The notes under the pieces: model-generated
The model's database searches: none
The model's input: only the letters and a program-made list of their open reading frames with translations
Told to the model about the DNA's origin: nothing
Program-made: the position numbers and the translations under genes
In this document: piece after piece, positions 8,396 to 19,134 of the stretch
Layout: the number at the start of each line of letters is the position of its first letter
Numbering within the stretch: the first letter of the stretch is position 1
Origin: Sphingomonas folli
Lineage (GTDB): Bacteria > Pseudomonadota > Alphaproteobacteria > Sphingomonadales > Sphingomonadaceae
Assembly (NCBI RefSeq): GCF_019429525.1
Contig: NZ_JAHXZL010000011.1
Span: forward strand, 62,001-126,000
Direction: 5' to 3'
Length of the DNA stretch: 64,000 nt

Positions 8396-9682
8396 TCACT
8401 TCCGCGCCCACGGCCGGCCGCTCGCCGCTTCCTCGTCGATCATCATCTGGCGCTGCTCGCGCAGGTGCCAGGGCATCTCCTCGAACACGCCGTCGAACAG
8501 CGAGTCGAGCGGCTGCGCCAGGCCGTGGCCGAGGATGCCGTTGGCCTCGGCCGCCTTCTGCGCGGCGCGGACCTCCTCGGCGACCGCGCGGTCCATCGCC
8601 TCCTGCCGCGCCTCGTCCCACTCGCCGAGCGCGACGAGATGGTCCTTGAGCCGCCGGATCGGGTCGCCCAGCGGCCAGGCGGTCGGCTCGCCCGCGGAGC
8701 GGTATTGCGAGGGATCGTCCGAGGTGGAGTGACCTTCGGCGCGATAGGTGAAATGCTCGATCAGCGTCGGCCCGACGTTGGTGCGCGCGCGCTCCGCCGC
8801 CCACAGCGTCGCGGCATACACCGCGAGCGGGTCGTTGCCGTCCACCCGCAGCCCCGCGATGCCATAGCCGATCGCGCGCGCCGCGAAGGTCGTCGCCTCC
8901 GCCCCGGCGAAGCCCGAGAAGCTCGAGATCGCCCATTGGTTGTTGACGACGTTGAAGATCACCGGCGCGCGATAGACGGTCGCGAAGGTCAGCGCGGAGT
9001 GGAAGTCGCCCTCCGCGGTGCTGCCCTCGCCGCACCAGGTCGCGGCGATGCGCGTGTCGCCCTTGGAGGCCGAGGCCATCGCCCAGCCCACCGCCTGGGG
9101 ATATTGCGTGGTGAGGTTGCCCGAGATCGAGAAGAAGCCGAAGCGCTTCTCCGAGTACATGATCGGCAGCTGCTTGCCCTGCAGCTTGTCGCCGGTGTTC
9201 GAGTAGATCTGGTTCATCATGTCGACCAGCGGGCAGCCGCGCGCGATCAGCAGCCCCTGCTGGCGATAGGAGGGGAAGCACATGTCCTCGGCGTCGAGCG
9301 CATGCGCCGCCGCCACCGCCACCGCCTCCTCGCCGAGCGACTTCATGTAGAAGCTGGTCTTGCCCTGGCGCTGGGCGCGGAACATGCGCTCGTCGAAGGC
9401 GCGCACCGTCGCCATGTGGCGCAGCATGCGGCGCAGCGTGTCGGGGCTGAGCCGCGGGTTCCACGGCCCCACCGCCTGGTGCTGCTCGTCGAGCACGCGC
9501 ACCATCGTATAGGCGAGGTCGGTGAAGTCGCGCGCCGGCGCGGCGGTGTCGGGGCGCGGCGCGGCGCCGGCGGGGGGCACCTCCAGGTCGCCGAAGTCGG
9601 CCGCGTCGCCGGGGCGGAAGCGCGGCTCGGGGACGTGCAACGACAGGGGCTTCAGGTTGCTGCGGGCGTCGCCCAAGGTCAC
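8396..9682 (-). CDS. bkdA1: Branched-chain 2-oxoacid dehydrogenase E1 alpha subunit
   Basis: About 428 residues matching the long BkdA1-type alpha subunit rather than pyruvate dehydrogenase. Diagnostic blocks are LPIMYSEKRFGFFSISGNL, the thiamine-diphosphate region GEGSTAEGDFHSALTFA plus VVNNQWAIS, and the loop YRAEGHSTSDDPSQYR, equivalent to the phosphorylation loop of mitochondrial E1 alpha. An open reading frame continues upstream to 9829, but the added residues look non-coding. The start is placed at GTG 9682, directly behind AGGAGA; a TTG at 9676 has better spacing and is an alternative. It is the first gene of bkdA1-bkdA2-bkdB-PP2C. Confidence 0.92.
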   Translation of the reverse strand: MTLGDARSNLKPLSLHVPEPRFRPGDAADFGDLEVPPAGAAPRPDTAAPARDFTDLAYTMVRVLDEQHQAVGPWNPRLSPDTLRRMLRHMATVRAFDERMFRAQRQGKTSFYMKSLGEEAVAVAAAHALDAEDMCFPSYRQQGLLIARGCPLVDMMNQIYSNTGDKLQGKQLPIMYSEKRFGFFSISGNLTTQYPQAVGWAMASASKGDTRIAATWCGEGSTAEGDFHSALTFATVYRAPVIFNVVNNQWAISSFSGFAGAEATTFAARAIGYGIAGLRVDGNDPLAVYAATLWAAERARTNVGPTLIEHFTYRAEGHSTSDDPSQYRSAGEPTAWPLGDPIRRLKDHLVALGEWDEARQEAMDRAVAEEVRAAQKAAEANGILGHGLAQPLDSLFDGVFEEMPWHLREQRQMMIDEEAASGRPWARK

Positions 9683-9830
9683 TCTCCTGGCCCCCGGTTG
9701 GTCCGCAAGGCGTCGCGGCGGCTTGTAATTATATTTCAAGCGAAGCGGAAGCCCCCTGTTGAGGGGGCGGGGACGCGGCGGCCCCCTCGTCTCGGTGAAT
9801 GCGACGCGAGCGCCCCACCGCGGCGTCACA

Positions 9831-9911
9831 TGAACGCGTCTCAGGATCCACCGTGCCGCCTACTCAGCAGCCGGCGGCGCTCGCGGGTCAGCGGATACTG
9901 AGACGCGTTCA
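9831..9911. repeat. Family F palindromic repeat
   Basis: An 81-bp inverted repeat: TGAACGCGTCTCAGGATCC on the left, GGATACTGAGACGCGTTCA on the right, with a GC-rich 43-base centre. Only this copy was seen in the window. Confidence 0.75.
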
Positions 9912-10026
9912 GGACGACGACGGAAGGCGACCGTGCGTCCGGAGCTCTCGGCACGCGGGGAGGACAGATGGACGCGATCCTCGTCGCCGCGCATACCGCC
10001 GCATAGCGACTCGACTCACCCGCATA

Positions 10027-10041
10027 GAACAAAGTAAGAAC
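10027..10041 (+). promoter_or_regulatory. LexA (SOS) box upstream of imuA
   Basis: GAAC-AAAGTAA-GAAC is an exact match to the alphaproteobacterial LexA operator pattern GAAC-N7-GAAC (the complement of GTTC-N7-GTTC). It lies 27 bases before the proposed GTG start of imuA, the position expected for repression of the mutagenesis cassette until DNA damage. Confidence 0.85.
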
Positions 10042-10068
10042 GACGCTTCATCAGCGAGTCGTCATCCC

Positions 10069-10818
10069 GTGTCCGAGTCGAGCGTCCTCCAGTCCCTGCG
10101 CGATACGCTCAGCGCCATCGAGGGAGACGGCCATCGCCGTCGCCCGGTGCTGCCGTTCGGCGCGGGCGCGGTCGACGAGCGGCTCGCCAACGGCGGGCTG
10201 CGGCTCGACGCGCTGCACGAGGTCGCCGCCGCCACCCCCGCGCTGGGCGACGACGCCTCGGCCACGCTGTTCCTCGCCGGGGTCGCCGCGCGCGCCTGGG
10301 GGCCGGTGCTGTGGGTGGTGCGGCGGCGCGACCTATTCGCGCCCGGCCTCTACCAGTCCGGGCTCGCGCCCGAGCGCGTGCTCTACGCCGAGGCGAGCGA
10401 CGACGCCGAGGTGCTCGCGCTGATGGAGGAGGGCCTGCGCCACCGCGCGCTCGGCGCGGTGATCGGCGAGACGCGCCGCGCGGCGATGGCCTCGACCCGC
10501 CGGCTCCAGCTCGCCGCCGAGGGCGGGCGCACCATCGCCCTGCTGCTCAAGCGCCACGCGCGCGAGGGGGCGGACCCGCTCGCGGTGCCGTCAGCGGCGG
10601 TGACGCGCTGGCGCGTCGGCTCCGCCCCTTCCGCGCCGCTGCCGGTGGCCGGCGTGGGGCGCGCGCGCTGGGACCTTTCCCTGGTGCGCCAGCGCGGCGG
10701 CGAACCTTTCCAGACAATCGTGGAGGCATGCGATGAGACGGGTCGCATCGCTCTACCTGCCCGACTGGTCGATCGACCGGCTGCGGCGGGCGGAGCCGGC
10801 GCTCGCGCCGCCGCCTGA
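10069..10818 (+). CDS. imuA: ImuA, SOS mutagenesis accessory protein
   Basis: From the GTG at 10069 the product is 249 residues, the normal ImuA size. It has the family pattern: an opening VLQSLRDTLSAIEG, then LPFGAGAVDERLANGGLRLDALHEV (about 29-53), ATLFLAGVAARAWGPVLWVVRRRDLFAPGLYQSGL, and a RecA/SulA-like core with EVLALMEEGLRHRALGAVIGE. ImuA works with ImuB and DnaE2 in error-prone translesion synthesis. The 3' end overlaps imuB by 86 bases in another frame. The start was chosen because upstream codons translate a repeat and because the LexA box lies just before it. Confidence 0.9.
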   Translation: MSESSVLQSLRDTLSAIEGDGHRRRPVLPFGAGAVDERLANGGLRLDALHEVAAATPALGDDASATLFLAGVAARAWGPVLWVVRRRDLFAPGLYQSGLAPERVLYAEASDDAEVLALMEEGLRHRALGAVIGETRRAAMASTRRLQLAAEGGRTIALLLKRHAREGADPLAVPSAAVTRWRVGSAPSAPLPVAGVGRARWDLSLVRQRGGEPFQTIVEACDETGRIALPARLVDRPAAAGGAGARAAA

Positions 10819-13453
10819 GCGCGCAGCGCTCGATCCCGCGTCGCCGCGCGAAGCGCTCCATCCCGCGTCGCCGCGCGAAGCGCTTGATCCCGCGTCGCCG
10901 CGGACGGCACTCCCTCTCGCCGCGCTGAAGGCGGCGGGCGACGCCGAGCAGGGTGGCAAGCAGTGCGACGCGCCGCGTAACTCGGGCTGGCGGCCGGGCG
11001 CGCGCTGGGCGCGCGACGACGGCGGCTATGTCCCCGGTCCGCTGCGCGGCGTCGATGAGGCGACCGGCGGCGCGGGCGCGTGCTGGGCGGGCGAGACCCG
11101 CGCCGACGTCGCGCGCCGGGTCGCCGCCATCGCGCCGCACCAGCGCCCGCCGATGCGCGAGATGGGGCGCCGCAGCGAGGCGGCGGAGCATCCGTTCAAG
11201 CGGCTGCCCGGCGACGACGGGGGAAAATCCAGCGGCTGGCCCGAGCCGGTGATGGCGCCGGTGCGCACCGGCGGCGAGGGCGTGCGGCCGACGTCACGCC
11301 AGCGCGAGCGCGGCGCGGGTGGGGCCGGAGCGCGACCGTCGCTCTCCTCATCCGCTGCATCGGGTGCTCGCTCCGAGATCCCAGGTGCGGCGCGTCAATC
11401 CATCGGAGTGCCGACGGCGCAGGGGACCCCGGCGCGAACCCGTAGTGACGAGGTGAGCTCCTCGCCTCCCCCACCGTCATCCCGGACTTGGTCCGGGATC
11501 CACGGTGCCGCCCTCGCAGCGGCCGAGGCGTGTGCGGAAGGCTGGATCCCGGAACAGGTCCGGGATGACGGGACGGGGCGAGAGGGGGTGGGTTCCACGT
11601 CTGTCCATACCGTGGCGAGCGGTGCTAGCGCTGGTGATGCCCCCGCTGCCTCCACCTCGCGCGGCCCCGCGACGCCCGAGCCACGCTCCGACCTCCGCGT
11701 CTCGCACGTCTCGCCCGCGCTGAGCGGCGCGTGGAACGCGATGCCCGCGATCCGCTACCCCGGCGACGGGCCGCACCCGGACAAGGCCGCCGCCAGGGAG
11801 CGCCGCCCCGGCTCGAACGACCCCGGCGCCGCGGTCAAGGAGGTCGCCGCCTTCTTCGACACCGGTCGCACCACCGCCGGCACGGTCGCGCGCGTCTGCC
11901 GCGACCCCGCCGCGGCCGCCCCCACCGGCCCCGCGCGCGACACCGCGCCGCCGCTCGTCACCGTGCAGAAGGTCGGCGGACGGGTCGAGATCGCCGCCGC
12001 CTCGCCCGCGGCGCGCGCGCTCGGGGTCGAGCCCGGGATGGCGCTGACCCAGGTACGCGCCGCCACCCCCGAGATCGTCGTGCGCGACGCCGATCCCGAG
12101 GGTGACCGCGGCGCGCTCCACCGGCTCGCGGTCGCGCTGGCGCGGCGCTGGACCCCGGTGGTGGCGATCGAGGACTCGCAGTCGCTGCTGCTCGACCTCA
12201 CCGGCGTGGCGCATCTCCACGGCGGCGAGGCGCGGCTGGCGCGGCGGCTGGTGCGGCTGCTCGCGCGGCTCGGCATCACCGCGCGAGTCGCGATCGCCGA
12301 TACCGCGGGCGCCGCCTGGGCCTGCGCGCACCACGCCGAGCCGGAGCGGGGCGGCGTGACGATCCTGCCGCCGGGCGCGACGCTCGACGCGCTCGCGCCG
12401 CTGCCGGTGGCGTCGCTGCGCGTCGACGCGCGCGCGCTCGAGCTGCTGCGCCGGCTCGGCGTCGACACCGTCGGCCAGCTCGCCGCGCTGCCGCGCGCGC
12501 CGCTGGCACGTCGCTTCGGTACCGCGCTGGCGCAGCGGCTCGACCAGGCGAGCGGGCGCGCGCCCGAGCCGCTCGCGCCGGTGGTGCCGCCGGTGGCGAT
12601 CACGGTGGAGCAGCGCTTCGCCGAGCCGCTGCTCACCGCCGAGCCGATCGCGCACTGGATCGGGCAATTGGTCGACCGGCTCGCCGCCGAGCTGGCGCGC
12701 GCGGGGCGCGGCGCGCGCCAGCTGCTGCTCGCCGCGACGCGGGTCGACGCCGCGGTGCAGACGCTGCGGGTCGGCTTCGCGCGGCCGACGCGCGCGCGCG
12801 ACCATCTGTGCCGGCTGCTGCTGCGCCGCGTCGAGCGGATCGACCCCGGTTTCGGGATCGAGGCGCTGACGCTCCACGTCCAGCGCGCCGACCCGCTCGC
12901 GCCGGAGTATCTCGACGGCGACCTGGCGGACGGGGAGCGTCCCGACCTGGCGCCGCTGGTCGACGCCATCGTCAACCGTATCGGTGCGGCGCGGCTGTGG
13001 CGCGCGCGCGCGGTGGCGAGCGACGTGCCCGAGCGCTCGGTGGCGGGCGCGGCGCCGCTCGACCCGCCCGATCGCGCCGACCCGGCGCTGCGCCGCGACG
13101 ACGTGCGCCGGCTCGACACGCGCGGCGCCGACCATCCGTGGCACGCGCGCTGGCCGCGCCCGACGCGGCTGCTGCGCCGCCCCGAGCCGCTCGACCATGT
13201 CATGTCGGAGCTGCCCGACCAGCCGCCCAGACGCTTCACCTGGCGCGGCGAGTCGCACGTCGTGGTGCGCGGCGACGGGCCCGAGCGGATCGCGGGCGAG
13301 TGGTGGCGCCGCCGCGGCGAGCGCGACGCGGTGCGCGACTATTACCAGGTCGAGGACGAGGCCGGGCGGCGCTACTGGCTGTTCCGCCGCGGCGACGGCG
13401 AGCGCGGGGAGACCGGCGACCTGACCTGGTACATGCACGGGACGTTCGGGTGA
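10733..13453 (+). CDS. imuB: ImuB, Y-family polymerase-like mutagenesis protein with expanded linker
   Basis: At 906 residues it is far longer than usual ImuB (about 500). Conserved parts are the start MRRVASLYLPDWSIDRLRR, the block HQRPPMREMGRRSEAAEHPFKR (about 136-157), and the Y-family-like body from about 406 (GGRVEIAAASPAARALGVEPG, DLTGVAHLHGGE, LPRAPLARRFG). The C-terminal DUF6504-type domain is also present (GDGPERIAGEWWRR, YYQVEDEAGRRYWLFRRGD). ImuB lacks polymerase activity and links DnaE2 to the clamp. Residues about 30-57 are a threefold 9-residue tandem repeat. Residues about 160-405 are a low-complexity expansion that includes a family B repeat. The reading frame stays open throughout, although in DNA this GC-rich openness alone is weak evidence of function. 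Confidence 0.9.
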   Translation: MRRVASLYLPDWSIDRLRRAEPALAPPPERAALDPASPREALHPASPREALDPASPRTALPLAALKAAGDAEQGGKQCDAPRNSGWRPGARWARDDGGYVPGPLRGVDEATGGAGACWAGETRADVARRVAAIAPHQRPPMREMGRRSEAAEHPFKRLPGDDGGKSSGWPEPVMAPVRTGGEGVRPTSRQRERGAGGAGARPSLSSSAASGARSEIPGAARQSIGVPTAQGTPARTRSDEVSSSPPPPSSRTWSGIHGAALAAAEACAEGWIPEQVRDDGTGREGVGSTSVHTVASGASAGDAPAASTSRGPATPEPRSDLRVSHVSPALSGAWNAMPAIRYPGDGPHPDKAAARERRPGSNDPGAAVKEVAAFFDTGRTTAGTVARVCRDPAAAAPTGPARDTAPPLVTVQKVGGRVEIAAASPAARALGVEPGMALTQVRAATPEIVVRDADPEGDRGALHRLAVALARRWTPVVAIEDSQSLLLDLTGVAHLHGGEARLARRLVRLLARLGITARVAIADTAGAAWACAHHAEPERGGVTILPPGATLDALAPLPVASLRVDARALELLRRLGVDTVGQLAALPRAPLARRFGTALAQRLDQASGRAPEPLAPVVPPVAITVEQRFAEPLLTAEPIAHWIGQLVDRLAAELARAGRGARQLLLAATRVDAAVQTLRVGFARPTRARDHLCRLLLRRVERIDPGFGIEALTLHVQRADPLAPEYLDGDLADGERPDLAPLVDAIVNRIGAARLWRARAVASDVPERSVAGAAPLDPPDRADPALRRDDVRRLDTRGADHPWHARWPRPTRLLRRPEPLDHVMSELPDQPPRRFTWRGESHVVVRGDGPERIAGEWWRRRGERDAVRDYYQVEDEAGRRYWLFRRGDGERGETGDLTWYMHGTFG
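10826..10905. repeat. 27-bp tandem repeat, three copies, in imuB
   Basis: Three consecutive units beginning GCGCTCGATCCCGCGTCGCC at 10826, 10853 and 10880, the last slightly degenerate. They encode the repeated peptide PASPREALD/H. The tandem lies just after the conserved N-terminus of ImuB and overlaps the spot where a linker is expected. Confidence 0.85.
11475..11570. repeat. Family B palindromic repeat, copy B1, inside imuB
   Basis: A 96-bp element starting CGTCATCCCGGACTTGGTCC and ending GGAACAGGTCCGGGATGACG. Each end folds into a hairpin, and the two ends are inverted copies. It is read in frame in imuB as SSRTWSGIHG...WIPEQVRDDG. A same-length copy is at 27790. Confidence 0.88.
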
Positions 13454-13560
13454 GCGGGCGGGCGAGCGGCCGGGCGAGCGGGCGGGGGCAGCGGCGCTGC
13501 CTCGGCCTGGCGCGGGGTGGGCCCCGGCGCGACGCCATCGTCGGCCGGATCATCGCCGCG

Positions 13561-13664
13561 GTGCTCCTGCGCGCGCAGGAGCCCGGGACGGTGGGCGCCG
13601 ACACCTGTGCCGGCACTTGGCGGACGGTAGGCCGCTTGGCCCTGGGTTCCCGCGTGCGCGGGAA
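13561..13664. repeat. Family A repeat, copy A2
   Basis: Left end GTGCTCCTGCGCGCGCAGGA, right end GTTCCCGCGTGCGCGGGAAC; the centre is longer than in A1 and diverged. Confidence 0.65.
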
Positions 13665-13825
13665 CGCGGCGGAAGGGACCGGCAGGTGGGCTCACACTGA
13701 TCGGACGATGCGCCGCACGGCCCTGATCCCGCGCGTGCGCGAGGAAACGATGGTGCGCAGCGACGCCATCACGCCTCCTCGGCCGCACCACGTTGCCGAC
13801 CAGCTGGCCGCGCCTCTCCCCTCGC

Positions 13826-13917
13826 GTCGCCCCGGCGATGGCCGGGGCCCAGGTGGGAAGGCTGTCGTGGGTCCCACCGGCGTCCCCCACCTGGGCCCCG
13901 GCCTTCGCCGGGGCGAC
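13826..13917. repeat. Family D palindrome, copy D1
   Basis: The left arm, GTCGCCCCGGCGATGGCCGG followed by GGCCCAGGTGGG, is inverted on the right as CCCACCTGGGCC, CCGGCCTTCGCCGGGGCGAC. A shorter related palindrome sits between groES and groEL. Confidence 0.8.
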
Positions 13918-14025
13918 TCGAGCGGGTGGGGTCGCCGTACGGCTTCCATCGCTGCTGCGACGAACGACGACGCGAGGCGTCACTGCGACGCCCGGCGATC
14001 GGTCCGCAACGTCACCCCCGCTCCC

Positions 14026-14430
14026 TCACCCCCGCGCGTCGACCGCGCGGACATGCCCCGCCGCGGCGTAGCGCAGGATCTGCTCGTCCGCGGTGACCAG
14101 CGCACAGTCCAGCGCGCGCGCGGTGGCCACCATCAGCCGGTCGCACGGGTCACCGTGGAGCCCGTCGCCGAGCCGCCCCGCCTCCAGCGCGATCGCGCGC
14201 GACACGGGCACGTCGCGCGCCGCGACGCTCGCGAGGCTACGCTCGATCCAACGGTCGAGCGGCAGGCCGAGCACCAGCCGGCCGCGTGCCACCAGCATCG
14301 CGATCTCCCACGCCACCATCGTCGAGACGCGGCGGTCGTCGTCGCCGGCGATCAGCGCGCGGGCACGCGCGCCCAGCCGCGGCGAGTCGTCGACCGCCCA
14401 GACCACGACATGCGTGTCGAGCAGGATCAC
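14026..14430 (-). CDS. vapC: PIN-domain toxin, VapC-type
   Basis: From a GTG at 14430 the product is 134 residues with a PIN ribonuclease fold. Acidic active-site residues are visible in ILLDTHVVVW (Asp5), MVAWEIAML (Glu), GDPCDRLMVATA (Asp) and ALVTADEQIL (Asp). PIN toxins cut specific RNAs and are held in check by the partner antitoxin. The start overlaps the stop of the antitoxin gene by four bases (GTGA), the usual translationally coupled arrangement. The pair is antisense to, and placed between, imuB and dnaE2, which is unusual for this cassette. Confidence 0.9.
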   Translation of the reverse strand: MILLDTHVVVWAVDDSPRLGARARALIAGDDDRRVSTMVAWEIAMLVARGRLVLGLPLDRWIERSLASVAARDVPVSRAIALEAGRLGDGLHGDPCDRLMVATARALDCALVTADEQILRYAAAGHVRAVDARG

Positions 14431-14711
14431 CGCGCGGGCGCGTCGCTCACCGGGAAGCCGAGCGTGTCCCAGGCGGCGTCGCGCGCGGTATCGTCGGGTT
14501 CCAACGGCGCGACGATGTCGCCGTGAACCGCCACCGTACCCCGCATCCCGCCGAACGGGCCAGCATCCTCGGCGCGCAGCTCGCGCGCGGTGAGCGTCAG
14601 CGCGGGGCGGCCGCGGCGCGTGATCGTCAGCGGCTCGCCGCTGCGCTCCATCTCGCCCAGCAGCGCGAGGCAGCGCGCCTTGAACTCGGTGATGCCGACG
14701 ACCTTGCCCAT
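14427..14711 (-). CDS. vapB: Phd/YefM-type antitoxin, VapB
   Basis: A 94-residue protein with the Phd/YefM N-terminal DNA-binding block: VVGITEFKARCLALLGEMERSG followed by PLTITRRGRPALTL (residues about 4-42). The C-terminal tail (about 60-94) is acidic and Pro-rich, typical of the toxin-neutralising segment. It should neutralise the PIN toxin encoded next and repress its own promoter. Its start codon is only 41 bases from the divergent dnaE2 start, so its operator necessarily overlaps the dnaE2 leader. Confidence 0.9.
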   Translation of the reverse strand: MGKVVGITEFKARCLALLGEMERSGEPLTITRRGRPALTLTARELRAEDAGPFGGMRGTVAVHGDIVAPLEPDDTARDAAWDTLGFPVSDAPAR

Positions 14712-14719
14712 GCCCGTCT

Positions 14720-14744
14720 CCGACTGACCATTCCATATAGTCGG
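14720..14744. promoter_or_regulatory. Inverted repeat, candidate VapB operator in the vapB/dnaE2 intergenic region
   Basis: CCGACT and AGTCGG form a perfect 6-bp inverted repeat separated by 13 bases, within the 41-base divergent region. The spacer contains the AT-rich CCATATAG, which could serve as a -10 for vapB. Assignment as the antitoxin operator is inference from position. Confidence 0.45.
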
Positions 14745-14752
14745 TTCGCGTC

Positions 14753-18286
<3,534 letters not shown>

Positions 18287-18316
18287 GTGCTGACCCATCT
18301 GATGTGAAGCAGCGGG

Positions 18317-18388
18317 GTGCGCCGGCGGACGCAGGAGTCCAGGGCCCCTGGGACGCGCGTGACCCTGGGCTCCCCCGCGCAGGAGCAC
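18317..18388. repeat. Family A repeat, copy A4, downstream of dnaE2
   Basis: A 72-bp core starting GTGCGCCGGCGGACGCAGGA and ending CCGCGCAGGAGCAC. It is preceded by the family's outer arm CTGACCCATCTGATGTG, directly after the dnaE2 stop. Confidence 0.75.
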
Positions 18389-18507
18389 GCCGGATCGAAC
18401 ACGCCGGATCACGCCGCCATCGCAACTATCTACAATCCTTCGCACGCATTTACCGTCATCGTGGCCAAGGCCGACGTGTGCCGCCCCACGCCCCGGACGA
18501 CCCGCCG

Positions 18508-18951
18508 ATGCCCGCTGCCCTGCACCAGATCGTCTATCTGAGCCGCGCGACCGCGCCCCTCTCCGACGCGGCGGCGGCGGCGCTGTGCCGCGCCGCGGCC
18601 GAGCGCAACCGCGCCGCCGGCGTCACCGGGCTGCTGCTGCACGACGGCGCGCGCTTCATCCAGGCGATCGAGGGCGACGAGCCCGCCCTGCGCGCGCTGA
18701 TGGCGCGGATCACGCGCGACCCGCGCCACCACGCGCTCGCCTATGTCAGCGACGGCGCGATCGCCGCGCGCCAGTTCGGCGACTGGGCGATGGATTATCG
18801 CCGCGTCGATGACGTGCGCGCCGCCGCCGACTTCCTCACCGCGGTCAAGGGCGCGCTGACGGGGGTCGAGGACCCAGGCCTGCTCGCCGCCTTCATCGGC
18901 TTCGCGGTGATCGGGCGCGGCGAGCGCCGCCGCGGCACTGTCCCGCACTGA
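18508..18951 (+). CDS. BLUF-domain blue-light photoreceptor
   Basis: A 147-residue protein consisting of a BLUF domain plus a short C-terminal extension. The flavin-coordinating residues are all visible: Tyr10 in IVYLSRA, Asn34 in ERNRAAGVTGLLLHDG, Gln52 in FIQAIEG, and the FGDWAMDYR strand with Trp and Met. BLUF proteins bind FAD and shift hydrogen bonding on blue light. Short single-domain forms act through protein partners, and no effector domain or GGDEF/EAL gene is adjacent. The ATG at 18508 is preferred because upstream codons fall in the family A repeat and spacer. Confidence 0.92.
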   Translation: MPAALHQIVYLSRATAPLSDAAAAALCRAAAERNRAAGVTGLLLHDGARFIQAIEGDEPALRALMARITRDPRHHALAYVSDGAIAARQFGDWAMDYRRVDDVRAAADFLTAVKGALTGVEDPGLLAAFIGFAVIGRGERRRGTVPH

Positions 18952-19134
18952 GACCGCGGGCCGTGCCGCTTTCCCGCGACTGGCCACATCTTCAGCAATT
19001 TAGCTTGAACTTTCCGCTGCTTTGCAACATCGCCCGGCGGCGCGACCCGGGCCTCAGGCCGCCGCGGACGCGATCGCAGCCGGGACGCAGGACGATAGGA
19101 CGGATGGGCAGGGGCGCCGATCGCCGAGGCACGC

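Larger units (their letters stand above)
9683..10068. other. Intergenic region upstream of imuA
   Basis: Divergent control region between bkdA1 and imuA. It contains a family F repeat (9831-9911) and a LexA box (10027-10041). An ORF in frame with imuA is open through here, but the extra residues (for example QRILRRVQDDDG) are translated repeat and are not part of the protein. Confidence 0.6.
13454..14025. other. Repeat-filled gap between imuB and vapC
   Basis: 572 bases with no gene I can support. It contains a family A repeat (13561-13664), a degenerate half copy near 13720-13745 and a family D palindrome (13826-13917). In related cassettes dnaE2 normally follows imuB almost directly. Confidence 0.6.

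Noticed and set aside
9683..9829. Upstream extension of bkdA1 to ATG 9829
   Set aside because: The extra residues are Arg/Pro-rich with no resemblance to E1 alpha, and an AGGAGA ribosome-binding site lies directly before GTG 9682.
9799..10068. In-frame extension of imuA upstream of 10069
   Set aside because: The residues are a translation of the family F repeat and the LexA box lies inside this stretch, so a start upstream would bypass SOS control.
10826..10905. Possible CRISPR array
   Set aside because: Units are directly abutting tandem repeats with no spacers and lie inside a coding sequence.
10733..13453. imuB as a pseudogene
   Set aside because: Despite the expanded linker, both conserved halves stay in one frame and end in the intact C-terminal domain.
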